From Phocaeicola faecium (GTDB taxonomy: Bacteria; Bacteroidota; Bacteroidia; Bacteroidales; Bacteroidaceae), in contig NZ_JACSPQ010000019.1 in NCBI RefSeq assembly GCF_014837055.1, forward strand, positions 124,001 through 188,000: a stretch of DNA of 64,000 nucleotides, read 5' to 3'. Positions 36,064 through 43,609 of this stretch are shown here, piece by piece. A program made the position numbers and the translations under genes. Below the pieces are notes generated by a model. That model searched no databases, was not told where the DNA came from, and was given only the letters and a program-made list of their open reading frames with translations. Position 1 is the stretch's first letter, and each line of letters begins with the position of its first letter.

Positions 36064-36558
36064 TCATTTCAGCCCATTTTCAGCTAACAACTTTTGGTAT
36101 TTCCTTTCATCGAAAACCTCTTTTTCTGCTTCCCAATCTTGAAATATACTTTCGGTTCTTGTGGCTTCTTTCTTTAAAAGTTCTCTTGCATCTGTATTGC
36201 CTACTGGATTGTTTTCTACTTTGGCAATTATCCACATTGCAGTTTTTAGCCTGATAGATTCATTTTCTGATGTCAAACATCCTTTCACTGCTTCCAGTGC
36301 ATCTTTGTATAAACTTAGCAATCCATTTTTAAGGGTGTCTTTGGCTTCTTTCCTTTGGAAGTTGAAAAAGCACTGGAAAGTTATTTTCTGTTGCCATTGG
36401 TAAATGGTACTTCTGTTCAAGTTGAGTTTCTCCGATACTGAAGTAATGTTTTCCCCTGAAGCTAACATAATAGCTGCTTGTTCCTGAATAGGTGTCAATC
36501 CTGATTCAAGTGTAGTTTCTGTTGGATTTTGTTGCTTTTTGTCTGTTGCCATATTCAA
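36064..36558 (-). CDS. Helix-turn-helix protein (phage small-terminase or regulator type)
   Basis: 164 residues. A clear helix-turn-helix occupies about residues 20-55 (LTPIQEQAAIMLASGENITS, then SEKLNLNRSTIYQW). It is followed by a helical region (LLSLYKDALEAVKGCL) and a charged tail. Proteins of this build occur in phages and integrative elements and are often labelled phBC6A51-like or small terminase-like. Last gene of the minus-strand run in element Z, beside tRNA-Leu. The exact role is not known; a regulator is equally possible. Confidence 0.6.
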   Translation of the reverse strand: MNMATDKKQQNPTETTLESGLTPIQEQAAIMLASGENITSVSEKLNLNRSTIYQWQQKITFQCFFNFQRKEAKDTLKNGLLSLYKDALEAVKGCLTSENESIRLKTAMWIIAKVENNPVGNTDARELLKKEATRTESIFQDWEAEKEVFDERKYQKLLAENGLK

Positions 36559-36585
36559 ATATACATTTTATTCCTGAAATCTGTC

Positions 36586-36640
36586 AGCATATAAATTCTT
36601 ATGCTTTTTGATAATAATAAAGAGGGTTGAGGCTATTCTG
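36586..36640. repeat. 55-bp direct repeat, copy 1, overlapping the Rep gene 3' end
   Basis: AGCATATAAATTCTTATGCT with the neighbouring TTTTTG and AATAAAGAGGGT, ending in the stop codon of the Rep-like gene. The first 20 bases form six-base arms AGCATA/TATGCT. A closely similar copy lies at 39407-39460, again at the 3' end of a gene. Confidence 0.7.
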
Positions 36641-37592
36641 CTTTTAATGCCTTTTCCAATTTTTCCGATAAATCCCATTCACTTTCGGGGGATTCCTGAA
36701 GTTTATCGAACAATGACTTTATTTGCCTTTTTCGACTGTCTTTATCCGCTTTGGAAAGTACACCTTCAGGGATAGCATTAATCTTATCATATAGCATCTT
36801 CTTTACTTCCTGAAGGTTTTCCCCTGCATTTATTTGAGCTTCTGCCAGTGCCAGCATTACAATATCAGCACTGCTTAAATCTTTCTTGTTTGTCGGTGTA
36901 ATCAGTGATTTCATAGGAATTAATCTTTTATATTGTACATACAAATCTTCTTTAAACACATTTTCCCAATAAGGCTTCATCAAGTCTGCCAATAAAAGCC
37001 CTTTACCATGATTCAGTATTTCGGGTTTCAGGTAGTGGGCTTCCCATTTTAGGAACCCCCTTTCAGGATTCCAGCCTGATTCTTTCAGTATCTCTTTTCT
37101 TTGAAGTCCTTGCTTCTTCTTGATATTTTGGGCTGCATCATACATTTTATTGCAAACATTCTTATCTTCCCACCATCTGAAATTCCCTTTGTCTTTGGGT
37201 TTCTCATTCAGGGTTAGTTTCTCTGAAGGTATTGAGGAATGTCTTTTTATATATTCTTTCGGCTTTTTCGGAACTTGCATAATCACACCATACTCAAAGG
37301 TTTCTATCATTGCATCCCATATCGAAATATGAAGTATCTTAATTATGTGGTCTATTGCAGCTACAAAGCCTTTTTTGTCGTATGTGAAGTTGTGTCCTAG
37401 CCAATAGTACATGATACTGCCCTGAAGCCTCATCCAGTTCAAAGAAGGATTATACCATATTTCCAGTTTTTCGCATCCCTGAAGCCAGTATTTTTGCCAG
37501 CCTGAAGAATATTCGGCTTCCAGTCGGCAATGTCCGAGAAAAAGCCTATCTTTGTCAGACAAATGTTTGGTTGCTTGTATATAGTCAATCAT
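36633..37592 (-). CDS. Probable replication initiator, filamentous-phage gene II/X-like
   Basis: 319 residues. The central segment MRLQGSIMYYWLGHNFTYD resembles the (L)xGSLxKYLxGNN motif of phage/plasmid replication proteins of the gene II/X family, and the later FLKWEAHYLKPEIL resembles their conserved (R/K)(F/W)E segment. The N-terminus MIDYIQATKH also fits. If correct it would nick double-stranded DNA to start rolling-circle replication of the excised element. Family call is by motif memory only. Next to excisionase-like and HTH genes of element Z. Confidence 0.5.
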   Translation of the reverse strand: MIDYIQATKHLSDKDRLFLGHCRLEAEYSSGWQKYWLQGCEKLEIWYNPSLNWMRLQGSIMYYWLGHNFTYDKKGFVAAIDHIIKILHISIWDAMIETFEYGVIMQVPKKPKEYIKRHSSIPSEKLTLNEKPKDKGNFRWWEDKNVCNKMYDAAQNIKKKQGLQRKEILKESGWNPERGFLKWEAHYLKPEILNHGKGLLLADLMKPYWENVFKEDLYVQYKRLIPMKSLITPTNKKDLSSADIVMLALAEAQINAGENLQEVKKMLYDKINAIPEGVLSKADKDSRKRQIKSLFDKLQESPESEWDLSEKLEKALKAE

Positions 37593-37652
37593 TCATTTAA
37601 TATCCTTTGAGGGTGTAGGCTGTGAAGTCCGCACCCTCTGTTATTTATATGG

Positions 37653-38126
37653 TTATTCTCTCAAATGATTGTTTGCATATTCCATAGCTTCCAACAAGTT
37701 GTCAGGATTCCCCATGCCTATAAAGTGGAATATCTTTATACTTATCCAGTTGTCAGGTGTATAGAAAATAAGCAAGTCTCCAGTATCTTCCACTTTCCCC
37801 TCTTGATTGGTTACTCCGATTGTGCCATAACCGATAAACAATGGGTATTCTTCTACTTTCCATATTTGGGTACGGCAAACATAAGGTTTGTATTCCTTGT
37901 ATCTTGAAACTTCCTTTTGGGTGAAGCTGCCTATCATTTGCCCTACAATAGGGTGTAAAAGGTTTCTTCCTTTCCTGCTTACTTTAGTCAATTCATTATC
38001 CTTACTTATGCTCAATCTATTAGGAAGTTCGGAAAATCCTTCACTCCAGTAATAACTGCCTTTTGTCCCTTCTTTCAGTGTGTATGTCGCCACTTGGAAG
38101 TTTGCTCTTATAAATTCCTCATTCAT
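37653..38126 (-). CDS. Element Z protein of unknown function
   Basis: 157 residues, no signal peptide or membrane helix, rich in aromatic residues, with a beta-like pattern (IGYGTIGVTNQEGKVEDTGD, DLLIFYTPDNWISIKIFHF). I do not recognise the family. It lies between the Rep-like and excisionase-like genes (60 and 16 bp spacings), so it is probably co-transcribed with them. Confidence 0.6.
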   Translation of the reverse strand: MNEEFIRANFQVATYTLKEGTKGSYYWSEGFSELPNRLSISKDNELTKVSRKGRNLLHPIVGQMIGSFTQKEVSRYKEYKPYVCRTQIWKVEEYPLFIGYGTIGVTNQEGKVEDTGDLLIFYTPDNWISIKIFHFIGMGNPDNLLEAMEYANNHLRE

Positions 38127-38142
38127 AAAATATCCTCCCTTA

Positions 38143-38454
38143 TTATCTTGATTGGATATAATGTGATTCCATGAAGGCTTCCAAATCCGCCCTTTTCACA
38201 TAGATTTTTCTTCCGAACTGACTGAAGGGGATTCTTCTTTCATCCCGATAGGTTTGCCATGTCTTAGGAGATACACCCAGCATTTTTCTTGCTTGTGTGC
38301 TTTCTATCCATTGGTTGTTTACTTCTTCTTCAGATTTTTTTTGAAGTATATTCTTCAGTTCCTGAATTTCTGCCACTACCCCTTCCCATGCTGTTTTAGG
38401 AAGTACCACCATTGCCAAACTTTCGGCTGCTGTTTGTGTTGTAATATTTCCCAT
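38143..38454 (-). CDS. Excisionase-like helix-turn-helix protein
   Basis: About 103 residues from the ATG at 38454 (MGNITTQTAAESLAMVVL). A frame extending to 38490 adds 12 residues without clear need. The C-terminal half has the winged-helix pattern of Bacteroides excisionase/MerR-like proteins: WIESTQARKMLGVSPKTWQT, then RDERRIPFSQFGRKIYVKRA. Such proteins usually help integrase excise the element or control its genes. Confidence 0.72.
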   Translation of the reverse strand: MGNITTQTAAESLAMVVLPKTAWEGVVAEIQELKNILQKKSEEEVNNQWIESTQARKMLGVSPKTWQTYRDERRIPFSQFGRKIYVKRADLEAFMESHYIQSR

Positions 38455-38609
38455 TGCTTTTAATATATCAGGCTTCCCAGTCAGAAACATTCTTTCTTTT
38501 GTCCTGATTGCAAAAGCAAAGGTATTAGGTTTCTTTCGGTGAAATGGAGAAAAATAAAAGGGTAAAATTTCAGTGTTAAAACCTACTTTTTTACCCTTAA
38601 ACTCTACTA

Positions 38610-39341
38610 TTATTCTGTTTTGCCCGATTGTGTCAAATAGGCATTAATCCAATTCCTGATATTTTGATATTTTTCTTTGCCGATTGTTCCTGAAAAGCCT
38701 TTTCCTATGTCATTTACTTTTCCTCTTATAACCAAAATATCATATATAAAAGAATAATCTTTTGTTTTATTATTTCCTAATATACCTTGTAATTTCAATG
38801 CTTTATAGAAAGAATAACAAGTTCTTCCTATTTTACCATTTTGAGTTAGTTTGGGTTGATTACTTTCCTTTTCCTTCTCATATTCAATAATATTATTTAA
38901 TTCCTCATCTGTATAAGGCTCTGTAAAGAAACTATCTTCTTCTATTTCATAACAAGGTGCAATTCCTTTGTAGTATTTTATAGGCTCTTTAAAGTTCCAG
39001 TTAAATTCAAATTGATATAATCCATCTTGGTTTTTCTCTAATATTGTGTTTAAGAGTTGTTCTAAATAGAACAAAGTGTATTTGTCATTGAGGTTAAAAG
39101 ATAGATTACTCCCTTTAACCTGCCCTTTATATGGATTTTGGATTGTACTTGATATTTTCAAGGAGCTTCCCTTACAACTTCTTAGGAATTTTATAAGTTC
39201 GGCTATTTGTCTATTATTTCCTTCAGGGATATAATTTTCTATATCATCAATAGGACTATAAAAAGATAAAACTTTATTTACTACTTCAGATATGGTATAT
39301 CCGTAATATTCTGTTAATTTTTTAATCTGTTCATCATTCAT
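38610..39341 (-). CDS. Element Z protein of unknown function
   Basis: 243 residues, strongly AT-rich coding sequence, no signal peptide or membrane helix. A C-terminal helical stretch (KLTQNGKIGRTCYSFYKALK) could be a small DNA-binding region, similar in feel to RteC-like proteins, but I cannot support a family. Bounded by a 155-bp gap to the excisionase-like gene and 111 bp to the ORF6N gene, the latter containing the second 55-bp repeat. Confidence 0.55.
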   Translation of the reverse strand: MNDEQIKKLTEYYGYTISEVVNKVLSFYSPIDDIENYIPEGNNRQIAELIKFLRSCKGSSLKISSTIQNPYKGQVKGSNLSFNLNDKYTLFYLEQLLNTILEKNQDGLYQFEFNWNFKEPIKYYKGIAPCYEIEEDSFFTEPYTDEELNNIIEYEKEKESNQPKLTQNGKIGRTCYSFYKALKLQGILGNNKTKDYSFIYDILVIRGKVNDIGKGFSGTIGKEKYQNIRNWINAYLTQSGKTE

Positions 39342-39406
39342 ATCAATATCCTTTCTGCTTTATATTAGTTTCACCCTTGCCGTAATCTTGTCCTATTTTA
39401 GTGCGA

Positions 39407-39460
39407 AGCATATAAATTCTTATGCTTTTTGCACATAATAAAGAGGGTCAGACTATTCTT
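39407..39460. repeat. 55-bp direct repeat, copy 2, overlapping the ORF6N gene 3' end
   Basis: Same word order as the copy at 36586: AGCATATAAATTCTTATGCT, TTTTTG, AATAAAGAGGGT, then the stop codon of the gene (ORF6N). The two copies differ at only a few positions and bracket about 2.8 kb that holds the Rep-like, unknown, excisionase-like and second unknown genes. Confidence 0.7.
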
Positions 39461-40049
39461 CATTTTCAGTTCTCCTTTCCTGAATAGCCTTATATCCGAT
39501 AGGGTTTTGAGGTTTAGAGATTTTCTTTTGCTTTGCTGCTAATTGTGACAAAGCCAAATAAATATCATCCAGTTCTTTTCGGGTATCTTCGGATAAATCA
39601 CTGATTGCAGCCATAGTTTCTTCACTTACTTCTTCCAGTTCCTTCATTCGGGCTTTCAGTTCTTCCAGTTCCTTGTTATTGCTTACTTGTGGCAAACCTT
39701 GTCTGATAGCTACAAAAGCCCTCATAATTGAGATATTTACATTAATAGCTATATCACTATTTAAAACACCTGAAAGCATTGCCAGCCCTTGTTCTGTGAA
39801 AGCATAGGGCAAATACTTTGTATGTTCCCCTCTGCCTTTCTTTATGATTCCATTTTGGAATCTTAAAGCCTTCCATTCTTCTGTTGTCAGTTGAAACATA
39901 AAATCAGGTGGAAATCTTTTGATGTTTCTTTTTACTGCTTTATTAAGGTTTCCAGTAGTTACTTGATAAAGTTCTGCTAAATCCTTATCCAGCATTACTT
40001 TAGTTCCTCTTACTTCGTAAATTTTACTTTGAATGATTGCTATTTCCAT
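39453..40049 (-). CDS. ORF6N-domain DNA-binding protein
   Basis: 198 residues. The N-terminal ORF6N domain is clear (about 1-100: [38 protein letters not shown], then [17 protein letters not shown]). A coiled-coil tail follows ([20 protein letters not shown]). ORF6N proteins are common in phages and integrative elements as antirepressors or regulators. In element Z it precedes the truncated integrase gene. Confidence 0.85.
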   Translation of the reverse strand: MEIAIIQSKIYEVRGTKVMLDKDLAELYQVTTGNLNKAVKRNIKRFPPDFMFQLTTEEWKALRFQNGIIKKGRGEHTKYLPYAFTEQGLAMLSGVLNSDIAINVNISIMRAFVAIRQGLPQVSNNKELEELKARMKELEEVSEETMAAISDLSEDTRKELDDIYLALSQLAAKQKKISKPQNPIGYKAIQERRTENEE

Positions 40050-40129
40050 ATTTACTTTTCTTTTATGCTCACAAATTGTGATGTTGAAAGATTAAATTAT
40101 TGTTTAGGATTCCATTTTGTGATTTCAAG

Positions 40130-40391
40130 TTATCTGTTCACTTTAGCCAATAATGAAGCAAGTGCTTCAGGGTTGAGGCTCTGAAGTTGTTTCAAAAGGC
40201 TGTTTTCATCTATCCTTGTGTTGTTTTGAAAAACTTGCTTCATGGTTGCATCCTGACTTGTAGTGTCAAATTTGGAAAGATAGCTTTCTGTTATTTTCAG
40301 GCTTGAATGTCCTAAAGCCTTGCTGATGTCGTACACATTGGCTTTCTTTTGTCGTGCTATGTTGGCAAAGGAATGTCGGGCTATGTGGAAC
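40130..40391 (-). pseudogene. 3' fragment of a tyrosine integrase (element Z), cut by element X
   Basis: About 87 codons carrying the C-terminal active site: HIARHSF (HxxR), KALGHSS (second His region) and TESYLSKF (nucleophile Tyr). The N-terminal two thirds, including the core-binding domain and first active-site patch, are missing. The open frame runs on to 40525, but that part (FISNGLRFIVTCLPTAAL) is not integrase-like. The break is at about GTGGAAC (40385-40391), where element X starts. The missing half should lie beyond the right end of X, outside this window. Confidence 0.8.
40385..40391. other. Putative left attachment core of element X
   Basis: GTGGAAC at the point where integrase homology of element Z stops. 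The equivalent junction of element Y has GTGAACG (reverse strand). In both cases the core is in a tyrosine integrase gene and lies about 40-60 bases outside a shared end sequence (AAACGCAACCCG in X, AAACGCAACTCG in Y). Exact bases are uncertain by a few positions. Confidence 0.45.
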
Positions 40392-40514
40392 AGAACCCAC
40401 AAAGCAGCCGTTGGCAAACAAGTAACGATAAAACGCAACCCGTTTGAAATGAACGGTTTTTCATTATTCTGCCAAATGCCGGAAACGCAACGGAGTGCGG
40501 AATATTGAGCCATT

Positions 40515-40544
40515 TCAGTTACCAAGCCGTTACTGTCAGTTACC
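40515..40544. repeat. Paired TCAGTTACC repeats beside X int1 (candidate integrase arm sites)
   Basis: TCAGTTACC at 40515-40523 and again at 40536-40544, 21 bases apart, between the X end and int1. Element Y has a matching pair (GGTAGCGGAA twice, 23 bases apart) at the same place relative to its own int1, as expected of arm-type binding sites. The 150 bp from here to int1 otherwise hold only a -7 box TAATTTTG at 40648-40655. Confidence 0.45.
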
Positions 40545-40674
40545 GAAGCAAGGACAGGTAACGCACGGAAAATGAAATTGTTGTACGCCCGTGCCGATTG
40601 CGCTGATACGCACCGTTCTGCAAATCAATGGACGCTTACTCATAAGTTAATTTTGCAATAAAAACAGTAAGCGT

Positions 40675-41904
40675 ATGAAAGTAGAAAAATTCAAGGTGCT
40701 GCTCTACCTAAAAAAGAGCGGAACGGACAAGTCGGGCAAAGCCCCGATAATGGGTCGTATCACAGTGAACCGTACGATGGCGCAGTTCGGATGCAAGCTG
40801 TCGTGCAGGCCGGATTTGTGGAACGCGCGAGAAAGCCGTCTGGACGGCAAGAGCCGCGAGGCGGTGGAAACCAACGCAAAACTGGACAAGCTGCTGCTTG
40901 CGGTCAATGCGGCGTTCGACATGCTGGTGGAGCGCGGACAGGACTTTGACGCCACGGCGGTCAAGGACTTGTTTCAAGGCAGCATGGAAACGCAGATGAC
41001 CCTGCTGAGGATGACCGACCGTATCTGCGAGGACTTGAAGGCGCGTATCGGGATAGACCGTGCTAAAGGCACTTACCCCGGCTATTACTACATGAGAAAG
41101 ACGTTGGGCGAGTTCATCCCGTGGCAGTTCAAGACGAAGGACATCGCTTTCGGGCAGCTTACCGAACAGTTCATCCACGATTACCAGAACTATGTGATGG
41201 ACGTGAAAGGCTTGGCGGTGGACACGGTGCGCCATTACCTCGCCATCCTGAAAAAGGTATGCCGCATAGCCTACAAGGAGGGATATGCCGAAAGATGCCA
41301 TTTCGCCAATTTCACCCTGCCTCAAAAGACAGAGCAGACACCGAGGGCGTTGAGCCGAGAGGACTTCGAGAAAATCCGTGATGTGGAGATACCCGCATGG
41401 CGCACCACACATATACTCGTCCGCGACCTTTTCCTGTTTGCCTGCTATACGGGAACCGCCTATGCGGATGTGGTGAGCGTCACCCGTGAGAACCTCTACA
41501 CGGACGACGATGGGAGCCTCTGGCTGAAATATCGCCGCAAGAAGAACGAGCTTCGGGCAAGCGTGAAGTTGCTGCCCGAAGCACTCGCCCTAATAGAGAA
41601 ATACCATGACGACAACCGCCCGACGCTGTTCCCGATAATATACCATCCAAACCTCCGCCGACACATGAAATCGCTCGCCGTTCTTGCAGGGGTGAGCAGT
41701 ACCTTGTGCTATCATCAGGCACGTCACTCGTTCGCCTCGCTGATTACGCTGGAAGCCGGAGTGCCGATTGAAACCATCAGCCGGATGCTGGGCCATTCCG
41801 ACATCCAGACTACGCAGGTCTATGCCCGTGTCACCCCGAAGAAGCTCTTTGAGGACATGGACAAATATATAGAGGCGACCAAGGACTTGAAACTTGTTTT
41901 GTAA
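40675..41904 (+). CDS. Tyrosine recombinase, first integrase of element X
   Basis: 409 residues with the three parts of Bacteroides integrases: an arm-binding N-terminus (KVLLYLKKSGTDKSGKAPIM), a SAM-like core-binding domain (about 100-210) and a catalytic domain. Active-site elements: YHQARHSF (HxxR), MLGHSDIQTTQVYA (His and Tyr). At the first-arginine position the sequence is YTGTAYAD, with Ala instead of Arg, as reported for the CTnDOT group where that residue is also replaced. It starts 41 bp upstream of int2 and looks intact. Confidence 0.92.
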   Translation: MKVEKFKVLLYLKKSGTDKSGKAPIMGRITVNRTMAQFGCKLSCRPDLWNARESRLDGKSREAVETNAKLDKLLLAVNAAFDMLVERGQDFDATAVKDLFQGSMETQMTLLRMTDRICEDLKARIGIDRAKGTYPGYYYMRKTLGEFIPWQFKTKDIAFGQLTEQFIHDYQNYVMDVKGLAVDTVRHYLAILKKVCRIAYKEGYAERCHFANFTLPQKTEQTPRALSREDFEKIRDVEIPAWRTTHILVRDLFLFACYTGTAYADVVSVTRENLYTDDDGSLWLKYRRKKNELRASVKLLPEALALIEKYHDDNRPTLFPIIYHPNLRRHMKSLAVLAGVSSTLCYHQARHSFASLITLEAGVPIETISRMLGHSDIQTTQVYARVTPKKLFEDMDKYIEATKDLKLVL

Positions 41905-41939
41905 ACAATTAAAATCAGTAATCTAAAAACATCATAACT

Positions 41940-42688
41940 ATGCGCAGTACATTTTCCATATTACCGTATATCAACCGAAACAAGGTGAAGGCAGACGGCA
42001 CGACTGCCGTCCTGTGCCGCATCACCATAGACGGCAAGAGTTCCACGATGGCGACGGGCATCTATTGCAAGCCGGAAGACTGGAACAGCAAGACGGAAGC
42101 CATCCGCACCGTCCGCGAGAACAACCGCTTGCAGGAGTTCCGCAAATCCGTAGAGCTTGCCTACGATGAAATATTGAAGAAACAGAACGTGGTGAGCGCC
42201 GAACTGCTGAAAAACACATTGGCGAAAAGGGCGGTAATCCCCACCAAGCTGTTGCAGATGGGCGAAAGGGAACGAGAACGTCTGCTCGCCCGTTCAAAGG
42301 AGATAAACTCCACGTCCACCTACCGCCATTCGGGATATTATCAGAAATATCTGAAAGAATACCTCACCTCGTTGGGCAAGGAGGACATTGAGTTCACCGA
42401 CATCACGGAGGATTTCGGCAATTCCTATAAAGCCTTTCTGAAACGCTACAAGAACTTCAGTCCGTCACAGACGAACAAGTGTCTGTGCTGGCTGAGCAAG
42501 CTGGTGTACCTTGCCGTGGACTACGAGATACTCCGCGCCAATCCGTTGGAGGACATGGAATACGAGAAAAAGCCTGCACCGAAGCACAGGCACATCAGCC
42601 GTGCGGAACTGAAAAACATCCTTGAAACTCCCATGCTCGACCCCATGCAGGAATTGGGGCGCAGGGCATTCCTGTTTTCGACGTTCAC
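41940..42688 (+). pseudogene. 5' half of X second integrase, split by element Y
   Basis: The first 249 codons of a tyrosine recombinase (MRSTFSILPYINRNKVKADG, then a complete core-binding domain, and GRRAFLFSTFT where the catalytic domain begins). The frame continues 31 bp into unrelated sequence (NVALNKIQM). The missing part is at 60788-61298: joining after the shared CGTTCAC restores FSTFTGLAYVD in frame and a 419-residue protein, the usual size. Element Y therefore entered at the first active-site patch of this gene. Confidence 0.9.
42682..42688. other. Left attachment core of element Y
   Basis: CGTTCAC, repeated at the right junction of Y (60781-60787). It is the sequence at which the split int2 of X can be rejoined in frame. 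A second GTTCACCG occurs at 42777-42784 just inside Y. Confidence 0.65.
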
Positions 42689-43157
42689 AAATGTTGCACT
42701 AAATAAAATACAGATGTAAATCAGAAGGTTATCATCAAGCAAAAAGAGAATAGGTAATGGTTTAGAAACCTTTGAAGTTCACCGTTCTGCTCATTTACAA
42801 TAAGTCAATCAACTGATGCAAAGGTAACGAATAAAATCCAAGCAGCTGTATAAAATGGCAGATATTTTACCACTAAATGTATTCGGTTAAGTTTTGTCTG
42901 TTTTTAAGATTGGCCATTATAAGGAGTATATTTGCCTTAGTTCATTAGTTAAGTCTACGACATACTTGTTCCGTTTGTGTGCAGTGCGTTCAGAAGTACG
43001 GATGACGATTTCTTTTTCGAATGAAACTATTAGAGGCATTAGTCGTTCGTCGCCGCTTTTAATAATTTTAGAAGCTCGCGGTATATATCGTAATCTCTGC
43101 AAAACCTTTGTATTTAAATTGAATTTTCTGTGTGAAAAGTATAACGCTCTCTTATTG

Positions 43158-43235
43158 AGACCTCTGCAAAAGTCCATTTTTCACCACGTAGCTTCTTAAT
43201 ATTCCAGTAGGGAGTTTTGAGTTTTGCAGAGGTCT
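43158..43235. mobile_element. 78-bp inverted-repeat element (IS-end or MITE remnant)
   Basis: Perfect 14-base arms AGACCTCTGCAAAA (43158-43171) and TTTTGCAGAGGTCT (43222-43235) around 50 bases. The arm sequence looks like a terminal repeat of IS5-like elements, but that is from memory and no transposase is present. Confidence 0.55.
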
Positions 43236-43542
43236 AAACTTTATGAAATATGACGTGAATTAGGCGTTTTATAAAAGATATTGAATTGCGTTGTAAAATA
43301 TGGCATATAGGCATACAAAAAGCACATATTGAAAAATATTTCACGACCTTTTATCATTCAATAGAATAACATTGATAATCAAGATGTTGCTAGATATAAT
43401 ACAATCTCTGACCAACTGACAATTATTATCAGCAAGAAAATAATGTCGATTGACAAGAGAATAACGCCTAAAAAGTCTCAAAATCCTTATATAAGAGGAG
43501 AATAGTCATCTTTAATGGGTTAACTTCACAAAAAAAAATCGC

Positions 43543-43550
43543 TATATTTG
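43543..43550 (+). promoter_or_regulatory. -7 element of the cargo operon promoter
   Basis: TATATTTG, 60 bases before the GTPase start at 43610, matching the Bacteroides -7 box. The only promoter-like signal seen before the five tightly spaced genes. Confidence 0.5.
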
Positions 43551-43609
43551 CCACAGTACCGGGGAGAAATCCGAGGCTTAAGATAGGTTTTTGAATTAAA
43601 AGAAATATT

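Larger units (their letters stand above)
36030..40391. mobile_element. Element Z: AT-rich integrative element, right part displaced by element X
   Basis: A block of minus-strand genes, clearly more AT-rich than the chromosome. It starts just after tRNA-Leu and ends at a truncated tyrosine integrase. Contents: HTH protein, Rep-like protein, unknown, excisionase-like HTH, unknown, ORF6N protein, integrase 3' end. The left boundary is approximate because no repeat of the tRNA 3' end is seen; the right boundary here is the point where element X enters. A replication gene without structural genes suggests a small replicating integrative element, plasmid-like island or phage satellite. Confidence 0.6.
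42720..43609. other. Left end of element Y, about 890 bp without a convincing gene
   Basis: AT-rich. Holds a 78-bp hairpin element (43158-43235) and a -7 box before the GTPase gene. Two overlapping short frames (42894-43199 plus, 42917-43177 minus) occur; the minus one (86 residues, basic) has some protein-like character but no family I know and no clear start signal. Nothing else is seen. Confidence 0.5.

Noticed and set aside
42661..42720. Idea that an insertion sequence alone split the X integrase
   Set aside because: The two halves flank a complete 18-kb element with its own integrases at one end and share a 7-bp core at which the gene rejoins in frame, which fits site-specific integration better.
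42917..43177. 86-residue minus-strand frame at the left end of Y
   Set aside because: Somewhat protein-like but no recognisable family, it runs into an inverted-repeat element and lacks a start signal; left as unexplained sequence.
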